A stretch of 64,000 bases of DNA, taken from contig NC_134139.1 in NCBI RefSeq assembly GCF_033958435.1, forward strand, positions 205,699,501-205,763,500. The letters run 5' to 3'. The stretch comes from Carettochelys insculpta. Taxonomy: Eukaryota > Chordata > Testudines > Carettochelyidae. Below are positions 22,846 through 32,501 of the stretch, piece after piece. Each line of letters begins with the position of its first letter. Position 1 is the first letter of the stretch. The notes under the pieces were generated by a model. That model worked only from the letters and a program-made list of their open reading frames with translations. It was not told the DNA's origin and made no database searches. A program made the position numbers and the translations under genes.

Positions 22846-23509
22846 GCTAACAGAGAGAAAGCCGTGCTAGTCTATATACTATCAAAACAAAAAAGCAGTC
22901 CGGTAGCACTTTAAAGACTAACAAAATAATGTATTAGGTGAGTTTTCGTGGGACAGACCCACCTCTTCAGCCCATAGCCATACCTGAACAGACCCAATAT
23001 TTAAGGCACAGAGAACCAAAAATAGTAATCAAGGTTGACAACTCAGAAAAAAATTATCAAGGTGAGCAAATCAGAGAGTAGAGGGGCAGAAGGTGGAGGG
23101 GGGAGTCAAGAATTAGATTAACCCAAGTATGCAAAAAAGCCCCTATAATGACCTAAAAAATTCTCATCCTGGTTCAAACCACATGTAAATATATGGACTT
23201 TGAATATAAAAGAGAGTTCAGCAGCCTCGCAAGACTGTTGTGAAAGTTCCTCTTCAGTAAGAGGCAAACTTTGGACAGACTTCAAACTCTCTTAGACAAA
23301 GAGTTAATGGGCACAAAACAGACATAAAAACACTCCTGATCCACACACCTGTCAGCCAGCATTTTAATGGAGTGGGCCATTCTGCTAATGACTTAAAAGT
23401 TTGTGTCTGTTCTGGTCTGGCTATGGTCTGAGGAAGGGGGTCTGTCCCACGAAAGCTCACCTGATAAATTATTTTGTTAGTCCTTAAAGTGCTACTTGAC
23501 TGCTTTTTT
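22846..23509. mobile_element. Penelope-like insertion, inverted tail plus nuclease remnant
   Basis: The left end (about 22846-22980) is a minus-oriented 3' tail (agaaagccgtgctagtctat ... gactaacaaaataatgtatt). The right part (about 23280-23509) is plus-oriented: a remnant of the GIY-YIG ORF, TPVSQHFNGVGHSANDLKVC, then the 3' tail ggtctgtcccacgaaagctc ... gtccttaaagtgctacttga. HFNGVGH is the distal histidine motif of Penelope nucleases. Imperfect 10-bp repeats cttttgtgat (22836-22845) and cttttgtaat (23510-23519) flank the unit. As at 14605, both ends carry outward-facing 3' tail. Confidence 0.8.
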
Positions 23510-23654
23510 CTTTTGTAATACTGTTTAAGGTTAGACAGCAGTTGGGTTATGTTAACGTTTTTTGGACTATTTAGGCTATGTCTACACTATAGAGTTATTT
23601 CAAAATAACAGCCCTTATTCAAAATAACTTTGCAAGCATCTACACTATGCATAT

Positions 23655-23727
23655 GTGTCACAGAGGTAGCTGTGTTAGTCTGTCTCTTCGAGAACAACAA
23701 GAAGTCCTGTGGCACCTTATCTGTTAG
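23655..23727 (-). mobile_element. Penelope-like 3' tail fragment inside a MITE
   Basis: The sequence cacagaggtagctgtgttag followed by caacaagaagtcctgtggca and ccttatctgttagg is the reverse complement of the 14696-type tail, with a small internal deletion. It interrupts the MITE beginning at 23574. Confidence 0.75.
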
Positions 23728-24572
23728 GAAACGTCTACACTTGCATTCCTCTTTCGAAAGAGGTATGCAAATGAGGGGAATTGAAAATGCAAATGATGCA
23801 CACATTTGCATATTTGGCACCTCATTTGCATAATCTTATTTCAAAAGAGCTGGCAAGAAAGAACAAAAACCAGTGTAGACGCCGCTCTTTCGAAAGTAAA
23901 CCCCCATCTTCAAAAGAATCCTTCTTCCCTTTATTTAATGGGCTTGTTATTTCAAAATTGGTAGACCTTATTGAAATAGGAATAACACCTATTTCAAAAT
24001 AGCTATTTCAAAATGGGAGCTGTTGAGACATGGAACAGCACTATTTCAAAATACGCCATAAGGGCATCAAAGGGCACTGGGTAGCTAGACACTCTATTTC
24101 AAAATAGCTGGGTGCTAGTTTGAAATGCATCCTTGGCTGTGTCTACATTTGCATTCCTCTTTCCAATGAGGGAAATAAAAATGCAAATGAAGCACTGGTT
24201 TACATATATCATGCTTCATTTGCATAATCTCTTTTCTGGAGAGATTCTTTCAAAAGAAAAAAAGCAGTGTAGATGAGGCTCTTTTGAAATTAAACCCCAT
24301 CTTCAAAAGAACCCTTCTTCCTATTTTGTTTCTTGGCTGCGGCTACCCATGGCACCCCCTTTCAGAGGAAGAACGTTAATGAGGAAGTTTGAAAGATGCT
24401 GATGAGATGTTTACATGAATATGCAGTGCCTCATTAGCATAATGGCAGCCACACGCAATTCAAAACTGCTGCTTTTGGAATGCACACTGCCCTTGTGGAT
24501 GGGGCCTTTCAAAAGGACCCCCCCCCAACTTCAAAAGCTCCTTCTTCCCATTTGGTTTTAGGGGAATAGCAA

Positions 24573-24873
24573 GGCCGTGACTACACTACCCCTTCCTTTC
24601 AGAAGGGACATGTAAATTACAGCCATTCAAAAATGCAAATGAGGGGTTGATATGAATATTCTGGGAAGAAGGGTGCTTTCGAAATTGGGGCACCTTTTCA
24701 AAAGAACACTGGCTACATGGCTCGGCTATTTTTTGTACGAAATCAGCACTTTCAACAGGCTGCATGGCTGTCATTATGCAAATGAGGGGCTGAATGTTCA
24801 CATCAGCATCTCATTTGCATTTCTAAATGGACATAATTTACATGCCCTTCCGAAAGGGAGAAATAGCATGGCC
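24573..24873. mobile_element. palindromic MITE
   Basis: The left arm ggccgtgactacactacccc ... agaagggacatgtaaatta pairs with the right arm, whose reverse complement is ggccatgctatttctccctt ... ggaagggcatgtaaattat. Pairing continues through atgcaaatgag words for about 90 nt per arm. Confidence 0.75.
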
Positions 24874-25554
24874 ACGCCCCAGCATACCCGGATCATTGGT
24901 TGATGGGCTGGAGCCTGGGGCCTTAGGGGTTACCATGACAATGAGCTCCACCACCACAGCTGAAGGCCAACAGACTGGCAGGTGTAAAGGAGGCCTTAAA
25001 GCAGACTTCACTCTCCCTAATGCTTTCAGGGCCTCTGGGTTACAACTGCATCTAGATTCCTGTAACAGGAGGTTGCCATCTAAACTGACAATGCTCATCC
25101 AGCCAATGGGCGGATGAAATGCAGAAAAAGGCAATGCCAGAGGAGAATGAAGCGTACCTTTTGTCTTGCTGGCCCTACGTGTTGTGTGCTGAGCTTTTCT
25201 TACCACGTTGCTCTCACACATACGCAACTCTAACCATTGGCAGGGTGGCCTTAGGTACTGTTCTCCGCTCTTCCCTATCTGGTCAGAGTGCTCCATGTCC
25301 TGGGGGACAGGACGCTCTGCTGGTTCCTTCTATCAACACATCCTTTATCCTGCTTCCTTCCCGCCATCACAGTTGCTCTTTCTGACAGTGACCAGCTGAG
25401 CCCTCTGGAGTAGCATGAATGGAACTAGAGGGTCAGGCACCAGGATTTTTCCATTTCAACCAGATCCTCAGGAATCCAAGCCGGAGGCTCAGAGACAAGG
25501 TCTGAGTGTCAATGTGTAATTCTGGCCTCCTGGTTAGTAAAGCTCTGTTTCACC
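24874..25554. other. intergenic, nothing recognised
   Basis: A minus-strand ORF of 152 codons (24838-25296) starts inside the MITE and has no recognisable domain. Nothing else supported. Confidence 0.45.
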
Positions 25555-25624
25555 TCCCATAACATAAGAACTAGTGGTCACCAAATGAAGTTAATAGGCA
25601 GCAGGTTTAAAACAAACTGAAGGA

Positions 25625-25840
25625 AGATATACATATCTCATAGGTCTGGAGAAATCTTGAGAGGTTATCAAGTCCAGTCCCCTGAGCTCTTGGCAGGACC
25701 AGGCACCAACCCTGACAGATTTTTTTTTTAAATCTATTTGCCCTAGACCTTCTCAAAGATTGAATTCACAACCCTGGGTTTGTAAGGCCAATGCTCAACC
25801 ACTGAGTGGCTTTCCCCTCCTGATCTCTCCCTAGTCTTCT
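25625..25840 (-). mobile_element. CR1 LINE 3' fragment nested in another CR1
   Basis: Plus-strand words ataggtctggagaaatcttg, aggttatcaagtccagtccc and tcttggcaggaccaggcacc mark a CR1 tail in reverse orientation. It is followed by ctagaccttctcaaagattg and gtaaggccaatgctcaacca. It separates two adjoining parts of the host CR1, so it inserted later than the host copy. Confidence 0.8.
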
Positions 25841-25861
25841 CACAATGCACAGTCAACTAGT

Positions 25862-26898
25862 CAACACCTGCAGGATCTCTACCAAGCATTCTTGAAACTG
25901 CAATACCCACCTGAGGAAGTGAAAAAAACAGATCAACAGAGCCAGACGTGTGCCACGAAGCCTCTTACTACAGGACAAGCCCAAGAGAGAAACCAACAGA
26001 CCACCACTAGCCATCACCTACAGTCCTCAGCTAAAACCTCTACAGCTCATCATCAGGGATTTACAACCCATCCCGGACAATGAGCCCCCACTTTCACAGG
26101 CCTTGGGAGGCAGACCAGTCCTTGTCCACAGACAACCTGCCAACCTGAAGCAAATCCTAACCAGCAACTATACACTGCACCACAGTCACTCTAACTCAGG
26201 GACCCCTCCATGCAACAAACCTCGTTGCCAGCTCTGCCCACATATCTACACCAGTAACACCATTACAGGACCTAACCAGATCAGCCACACCATCGTGGGT
26301 TCATTCAGCTGCACATCTACCAATATAATTTATGCCATCATGTGCCAGCAATGCCCCTTTGCTATATACATCGGACAAACTGGACAGTCTCTACATAAAA
26401 GAATAAACGCACACAAATCAGATATCAGAAATGGCAATATACAAAAACCCATAGAAGAGCACTTCAATCTCCCGGGCCACACAGTAACAGACTTAAAAGT
26501 AGCTATCCTACAGCAAAGAAATTTCAAGACCAGACTCCAAAGAGAAATTGCTGAGCTACAGTTCATCTGCAAATTCGATGCCCTCAGCTCAGGATTAAAC
26601 AAAGACTGCGAATGGCTGGCTAAATACAAAAGCAGCTTCCCCTCCCTTGGTGTTCACACCTCCAGATCAACTGCTGGTAGTAAGCCTCACCCTTCCTGAC
26701 TGAGCTAACCTTGTTATCTCCAGCCTTGCTCTGGCTTATTTATACCTGGCCCTGCAGATTTCCATGACCAGCATCTGATGAAGTGAGTCTGTGCTCATGA
26801 AAGCTCCTGCTCAAAACTTTTCTGTTAGTCTATAAGGTGCCACAGGACCCTTCGTTGCTGTTACAGATCCAGACTAACACGGCTACCCCTCCGATACT
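25862..26898 (+). mobile_element. Penelope-like element with GIY-YIG nuclease, 5'-truncated
   Basis: A 1,037-bp insertion flanked by a perfect 11-bp duplication, agtcaactagt, at 25851-25861 and 26899-26909. The ORF 25950-26699 (249 codons) encodes the C-terminal endonuclease of a Penelope-type retroelement. A zinc-binding CNKPRCQLC cluster (about residues 89-97) precedes the nuclease core NIIYAIMCQQC ... IYIGQTGQSLHKRINAHKSD (about residues 125-163), with GIY-like and YIG strands and the conserved Arg. Then come EEHFNLPGH and LQREIAELQFI. Upstream coding (LQYPPEEVKK) is in another frame; a run of seven A near 25925 marks the probable frameshift. The reverse transcriptase is lost by truncation. 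The 3' tail ends aacacggctacccctccgat. Confidence 0.93.
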
Positions 26899-27200
26899 AG
26901 TCAACTAGTGGAACTCCTTGCCAGAGGATTTTGTACATGCCAAGACTAAAACAGGGTTTAAAAAAGAGCTAGATAAGTTCGTGGAGAATAGGTCCATCTA
27001 TGGCTCTTTGCAAGGATGGGCAGGGATAGTGTCCCTCCCCTCTGTTTATCAGAAGCTGGGAATGGGTGACAGGTGACCACTGCCTGATTCCCTCTTCTGT
27101 TCATTTCCTCTGGGACACCTGGCATTGGCCACCATCCGACGACAGGATAATGTGCTAGGCAGACTTGGGCTGAGCCAGTAAGGCTGTTCTGATGTTCGGC

Positions 27201-27639
27201 CTGCATGTCACCTCGTGTATTGCCAAAGAACCAGTTCCTAGGTGTGTTGTCCTTCTCCCCTCTCCCAGACTCCCAGCACCTTCACTTGCCAGAAGATTTA
27301 GAAACTGGGGTCCCAGGGCTTCCGGGGTGTTCTTGGGCACGAGCACTTCTACCCAGGGACCTACAGACCAGTTCATGGACAGAGACGCACGTGGTGCAGA
27401 AATAAAAGCAATCTGGCAAAAAAACACCCTCCCATTTGTGGCAAAGCATGAGAGGAGGTGGTCTCAGAAGGAGCCTGTTGGCAAAGCATTTTCCCACTAT
27501 TCACTCCTTATCATTGTTCTCCCTGCTGAAGTGAATACATAGGAGCAGAGGATAATAATTAGCACTGATATACTACATTGCATAATTAAAGTGCCATGCA
27601 GCCATTAATAAATGCCCACTAGACTCCCCATGGACATGG
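27201..27639. other. intergenic, nothing recognised
   Basis: ORFs on both strands (27192-27542 plus, 27155-27427 minus) have no recognisable domain. Confidence 0.45.
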
Positions 27640-27740
27640 TGGGTAGGCAACTGCCATTATTTCAGTTTTACATATTGGGAAACTGAGGCAGAAAGGAAAA
27701 GCTATTTGCCCAAGGCCCTCCCATGGGCCACCAGAGAGGC
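27640..27740. repeat. MIR/L2-like ancient relic
   Basis: Words ttgggaaactgaggcagaaa and ctatttgcccaaggccctcc are the recognisable MIR core region. Heavily degraded. Confidence 0.6.
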
Positions 27741-28609
27741 AAAAAAAAAAAAACTTTTTAAAAATGAAATCTCTAGATCTTTGGAAAATACAACAAATTG
27801 GACAGGAGGAGCCCAGCCTCATGGCTCTGGTGAAGTTTCTTCTCCTATGGGATTTCCTGGGTTCTGATTTCTTTGGAAATGAAAATGGAAATGAATCTTC
27901 TGAGCCATACATAATCTGCAACGACCCTCAGCAGAGTGGCTCGTTTTGGTGAAAAGGTTTTTAAAATATTAAGCATTTTTAAAACGTTTTTTGCTACATT
28001 GCGGTTTGCCATTTAATTTTGTGTGTGTGTTTGTGTGTGTGTGTTTGTGTACATGCATGCACACACCCTTCCTATGTGTTAGGAGGGCAGAATTAAACCT
28101 AATTAAAGGCTGTACAAACCCGGTAAATCCAAGAGGCCAAGAACAAATATTATTGCCCCTTCCATAGATCATATATACACTGGGGTGACATAATAAATAA
28201 TCCAGCTAAAGTTTTTAAAGGTAAAAACTGGCAAACCATTAATAATGGCCGTGGCACCATATATCAAACTGAAACCTTCCCGTTACAGCTGATCCCCCAG
28301 CTACTGCAGCTGCCCATTTGCATTTCTCTGTATTGCTCTTCCTTGTTTTCTTGATACAATATTTTTCAGCTTTTTAAATCCGGGTTTTCTTTCCCATCTT
28401 ACTGCACCCTACATACAAGCCTAGGACAGGCAGGCAAAACATAGGCAGAGTTACAAATAAGTGAGACGATGGGACCCACACTGCTTGGGAGATGTCAAAG
28501 TAGGCCAGAGAAGCATAGACGCAGATGCTGTCCAGATGGATTGGATGACCATACAGCAGTGGCATTTATTTCTATGGCTCATTTACGGTGCTGTCTATTG
28601 GCTCCAGCA
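27741..28609. other. intergenic with TG microsatellite at 28019-28050
   Basis: The run tgtgtgtgtgtttgtgtgtg continues as interrupted TG repeats and an acatgcatgcacac segment. No gene supported around it. Confidence 0.6.
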
Positions 28610-28790
28610 ATTGTGTGCTCACTGCACCGCTCTGTGACTCAGTTTACCTAACTGTAAAATGGGAATAACAATACTGACCTCCATAAAGTGCTTTGGGACT
28701 GGTTGATGAACATCAATCTTTGACAGCTAGATATTATGATATTGGGGAGAGGGTGTGGGGGTGTAAACTCGTTAGGACATGGCCTCTATG
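28610..28790 (+). repeat. MIR/CORE-SINE-like relic
   Basis: Ordered words tctgtgactcagtttaccta, actgtaaaatgggaataaca, actgacctccataaagtgct and tttgggactgg correspond to the MIR 3' half in plus orientation. Confidence 0.7.
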
Positions 28791-29235
28791 TCTTTGCAGC
28801 ACTCACCACAGTGATCCTCAGAGTGCTTCAGAATAAGTAGAATTGATAATAAGGTCATTAGTAAGGGGGATGTTTGCAATGAAATCTGGATCTACAACCT
28901 CTGGTCGGGGCAGCAGTTTTTATTCCAAACTCACTGCAGGTTCTTTTAAATGTCTGCAAAAGTGCCTACTGGTTTCACAAGCAACCGGATCAGCTGATGG
29001 TTCCCAGTCCAAATCCTCTCAGCTCGGGCCTTCTGCAGAACGCCCATGTGTCCATCTTCCTAGCTACGTCTAGGAGGCCTAATGTGCTGTCACCACTCTG
29101 TGAGGGGAGTGAGGTTAAAATACTGGCACTTGCCTTATTAGATAATTGAGGGCTAGATAGAGATATGTTTGGACCCAGTTAGTCAAAGGTAGGTAGGCAG
29201 AGGATGCCCACCTTACATCATAAGCAGTCTGATGT
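28791..29235. other. intergenic, nothing recognised
   Basis: No motif or repeat supported. Confidence 0.45.
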
Positions 29236-30364
29236 AAGGCTTTTGATATGGTCTCTCACAACATTCTTGTCCATAAGTTAAGGAAATATGGATTGGATCC
29301 TTGGACTAGAAGATGGATAGAAAGCTGGCTTGATGGTTGGGCCCAATGGGTAGTGGTCAATGGCTCAATATCTGGATGGTGGTTGATTTCAAGTGGAGTG
29401 CCCCAAGGCTCGGTTCTGTGGCTGGTGTTATTCAACATCTTTATCAATGACCTGGATGAGGGACTGGATTGCACCCTCAGCAAGTTTGTGGATGACACAA
29501 AACTAGGGGGAGAGGTAGATACATTGGAGGGTAGAGAGAGAATCCAGAGGGACCTGGATAAATTGGAAGACTCGGCCAAAAGAAATCTGATGTGGTTCAA
29601 TAAGGAGAAGTGTAGAGTCCTGCACCTGGGGTGGAAGAATCCCAAACATTGTTACAGGCTGGGGACCGACTGGCTCAGCAGCAGTACGATGGAAAGGGAC
29701 GTAGGGGTTATGGTGGATGAAAGGCTGGATATGCGGAAACAGTGTGCCCTTGTAGCCAAGAAGGCTAATGGCATACTGGGGTGCATTAGGAGGAGCATTT
29801 CAAGCAGATCTAGAGAAGTGGTTATTCCTCTTTATTCGGCTCTGGTGAGGCCACATCTGGAATATTTTGTCCAGTTTTGGGCCCCCTCTACAAAAAGAAT
29901 GTGGATTTGCTGGAACAGTTTCAGTGAAGGGCAACAAAAATGATTAAGGGGCTGGAGCACAAGACCTATGAGGATAGGCTGAGGGATTTGGGCTTGTTTA
30001 GTTTACAGAAGAGAAGACTTAGGGGTGATTTAATAGCAGCCTTCAACTTCCTGAAGGGGAGCTCTAAAAAGGAGGGTGAGAAACTGTTCTCAGTGGTGTC
30101 AGATGGCAGAACAAGGAGTAACGGTCACAAGTGGAAGAGGGAGAGGGAGAGGTTAGATATTAGGAAAAACTACTTCACCAGGAGGGTGGTGAAGCATTGG
30201 AATGCATTGCCTAGCGAGGTTGTGGATTCTCCATCCCTTGAGGTTTTTAAGCCCCAGCTGGACAAGGTCCTGACTGGGATGACTTAGTGGGGGTTGATCC
30301 TGCTTGAAGTCGGGGACTGGACTAGATGACCTTCTGGGGTCCCTTCCAGCCCTGTGATTCTGTG
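29236..30364 (+). mobile_element. CR1 LINE fragment with RT motifs, frameshifted
   Basis: The longest CR1 copy in the window. From 29236 it encodes [20 protein letters not shown], then [10 protein letters not shown] (RT motif with the conserved GVPQGS) and FVDDTKL, the catalytic loop where FADD is usual; the DD pair is kept. The [10 protein letters not shown] and [19 protein letters not shown] motifs follow. A frameshift near 29890 moves the rest to another frame: [36 protein letters not shown] and [19 protein letters not shown]. The 3' end is gattctgtgaag. Truncated upstream of the RT palm, so inactive. Confidence 0.94.
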
Positions 30365-30437
30365 AAGTTAATGCAGCTACTTACGGAGAGGCTTCCTAGA
30401 GCCTAAGACCACACGGGATCATGGGGATCACCTACAT

Positions 30438-30552
30438 CAGTGTTTCTGAATTTTTTTTTTATAAAGTACGTCTTACAAAAAATGTATAAGTACCCCCAGA
30501 CTTCTCTTGCGCACCCTGAAGGGTCCACATACCACTGGTTGAGAAACAGGGT
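30438..30552. mobile_element. hAT-type MITE (CAGTGTTTCT ends)
   Basis: Begins cagtgtttctgaattttttt and ends ggttgagaaacaggg, the CAGTGGTTCTCAA-type inverted termini of hAT non-autonomous elements. The interior has agtacccccagacttctctt and gcaccctgaagggtccacat. Confidence 0.6.
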
Positions 30553-30839
30553 CCTAAGGTAATCTGAGGTCTTGAAAGAAGTGTCATTCAACCTTTCCAG
30601 ATGACTGTCCCCTTTGCAGGAGTCAGATTTGTTTTGCATACCACCTAGTGACACTTCACTTAAAAACTACTTCCAAAAACAGGTAAAAATCTCACAGCAG
30701 ACTGCTGAGGAAAACCTGCTGGCTTTCTACCCTCTTGTTATCAAATAAATGAAATGGAATAGAAATACTGCACTTCCATTTCAGCATAAGGCATATGAAG
30801 CAGTAGAAACGAGTCATTGTCCGTGTGAACTTTTTGATC

Positions 30840-31100
30840 ATACTAAGGTGCCCATCCACCCTGGTTTTCCAGGGACAGTCCCTTATTTAAACTGTCTCAT
30901 AGACACCCTGACTTTTTTAAGAAAATCAGCAAATTGTCTCATATTTTGCACGGGTCTTGTTCTCTGGCATCTCGGGGCAGCAGCCCCTGCTGCTAGGGAA
31001 CTCCTCCGGGGGGGCAGTTGGACCATTCCCTCCATTGTGGGACCCTGACATAGAACAACAGCCCCACATCCCCAGAGGACGGTGCCCCATATTTGCCATA
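30840..31100. repeat. possible TAGGGTGACC-family relic
   Basis: Words ggtgcccatccaccctggtt, ttccagggacagtcccttat and caaattgtctcatattttgc resemble the family seen at 31838-32211, but the ends are not clear. Confidence 0.35.
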
Positions 31101-31159
31101 GGGCAATGTGGTTCCCCTAGATTGCACTGACATTACCAGTATTTTTTAAGTAGCCTGTT

Positions 31160-31253
31160 GTAAAACTAGGCCAATCTCTAGATGAGTTGATGTACCCCTG
31201 GAAGACCTCAGTGTACACCAAGGGTATATGTACCCCGGTTGAGAAACACTGTC
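31160..31253. mobile_element. hAT-type MITE, right half
   Basis: gatgtacccctggaagacct, cagtgtacaccaagggtata and ccccggttgagaaacactg form the right half of the same family as 30438-30552. The CAGTGTTTCTCAA terminus is intact at the right end. Confidence 0.55.
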
Positions 31254-31254
31254 C

Positions 31255-31355
31255 TAGCTTGACCTCCTGAATAACACAGGACAGGGAACCACTTTCAGAA
31301 GCGCATACCCAAAATTCGTGTAAAAATCGCAGTGATGGAGAATCCACCACACAGC
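31255..31355 (-). mobile_element. CR1-associated 3' region relic
   Basis: cttgacctcctgaataacac and cagtgatggagaatccacca are words of a minus-oriented CR1 3' region. Short and degraded. Confidence 0.4.
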
Positions 31356-31552
31356 CAATGTTCTCTGTGAGCTGCGTGCTTGGGCAGCTGCCCAGGTGAA
31401 ACTCAGCAGCCACCCAGCTCATTAGCAGGGTGCACACAGCTGTCCACATCTGGCAGTGTCTGTTTCTATTGGTGGTGCAGAGCTGCACCTGCCTCGGTGC
31501 ACATAACAAAATTTATTCTGCCCATGGATAGAAAAAATTAAAGGGAACACTG
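31356..31552. mobile_element. hAT-type MITE (CAGTGTTCCCT family)
   Basis: Starts caatgttctctgtgagctg and ends ttaaagggaacactg, close to the inverted pair CAGTGTTCCCTNTAA. The interior words cacccagctcattagcag, gtttctattggtggtgca and aaaatttattctgccc recur in the copy at 61293-61471. Confidence 0.7.
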
Positions 31553-31654
31553 ACCAACCCCACTGGGAAATTGTCCCAGTGGTTCATTACTTCTGTCATT
31601 AAAAGTCTCCCCCTTATTTCCCATCTGAATTTGTCTAGGCTCACACGAGGAAAG

Positions 31655-31825
31655 GTTTTGTGACTAGGAACCAGGTTCTCCTAGGTCTGTCGCCAACCTT
31701 CCATGTGACCTTGGACAAGTCATTTACGTTCCCATGCCCTTGCCCAGGCAGACTGGAAGCTCTTCGGAGTCACGAGTTGTTTCGTGGGATGTATTTGTTC
31801 TGTGCCTAACACATCTGGGTCTGAC
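31655..31825 (+). repeat. MIR/CORE-SINE-like relic
   Basis: gaaccaggttctcctaggtc followed by ccatgtgaccttggacaagt and catttacgttccc is the MIR core in plus orientation. The tail ctggaagctcttcggagtca follows. Confidence 0.7.
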
Positions 31826-31837
31826 ATGAGTTAGGCT

Positions 31838-32211
31838 TAGGGTGACCATCCATCCCGTATTGGGCAGGACGGTCCCGTATTTGGGACACCAAAAAGGTGC
31901 CAGCCATTTTATAAAAGAGACACATTATTTTGTATTTGGGTCCTCTCCCCCTCCCCCCCCGGCACACTTCCCTGAGCCTTGGGGAAGCAGGGGAAGCGTG
32001 GACAGCTGCCCCTTCCCATGTCTCAGGGATCACCAGGGCAACTGCTTCCCTGAGGCTCCAAGGGATCACTGGTGGCTTCAGCTTCCCCGGGGCGCCTGGG
32101 GAGGACCAGCAGCTGCCGCCTCCTTCCCAGCTCCCCAGGACTTGGAGGCGCTGCTCTGCCCCTTCATATCTCCCTGTCCCGTACTTGGCCCTGGGAGATA
32201 TGGTCGCCCTA
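31838..32211. mobile_element. TAGGGTGACCAT-ended DNA element
   Basis: Left end tagggtgaccatccatcccg. The right end, read inversely, is tagggcgaccatatctccca. The 374-bp unit has the word pairs gacggtcccgtatttgggac and cctgtcccgtacttggccct near its ends. Interior GC-rich and non-coding. Probably a hAT-type non-autonomous transposon, but I could not read a target duplication. Confidence 0.65.
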
Positions 32212-32213
32212 TA

Positions 32214-32495
32214 GGCCACCTCTACACTACCTCTCAGGGTCGATCTTCCAGGGTTCGATTTTGCACGTTTAGTTGGAAGCGTGAAATCGAGCTCTCAATG
32301 GTCGCCATCGACCTCTGTTCTTCTCGCGAGACGTGAGGCGCAAGGGAGGTTGACGGGAGGAGCTCTCTTGTCAATCTTCCCCTGTATAGACAGACAAGTT
32401 AGACGAATGCAGATACATCGATTTTAGCCACACAATTGGCATAGCTAGAGTTGTGTAGCTGCGGTTGACTTTCATGGTCTAGTGTAGACATAGCC
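32214..32495. mobile_element. MITE with GTCTACAC termini
   Basis: Left ggccacctctacactacctc; right gtctagtgtagacatagcc. The interior ggaagcgtgaaatcgagctc, agatacatcgattttagcca and cacaattggcatagctagag match the 3228-3492 family. Flanked by ATA on the left and TTA on the right, compatible with a 3-bp TWA target. Confidence 0.75.
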
Positions 32496-32501
32496 TTAGA
32501 C

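Larger units (their letters stand above)
23573..24873. mobile_element. cluster of stacked TTCGAAA/GTCTACAC MITEs
   Basis: A mosaic of short non-autonomous transposons. One starts at 23574 (ggctatgtctacactataga, preceded by TTA) and is interrupted by a Penelope tail. Further starts are visible at 23733 (aacgtctacacttgcattcc), 24144 (ggctgtgtctacatttgcat), 24337 (ggctgcggctacccatggca) and 24573. Interiors are full of ttcaaaa, tttcgaaag and atgcaaatgag words. No coding capacity is seen. The exact nesting order cannot be resolved by eye. Confidence 0.7.
25555..27200 (+). mobile_element. CR1 LINE split by two later insertions
   Basis: Three pieces of one CR1 of the 7587-type family lie in order: 25555-25624 (cataagaactagtggtcacc, aaatgaagttaataggcagc), 25841-25861 (cacaatgcacagtcaactag) and 26899-27200 (agtggaactccttgccagag ... 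aaaaaagagctagataagtt ... cattggccaccatccgacga). In the intact copy at 7587 these pieces are contiguous. The gaps are a minus-strand CR1 fragment and a Penelope element. Confidence 0.88.
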
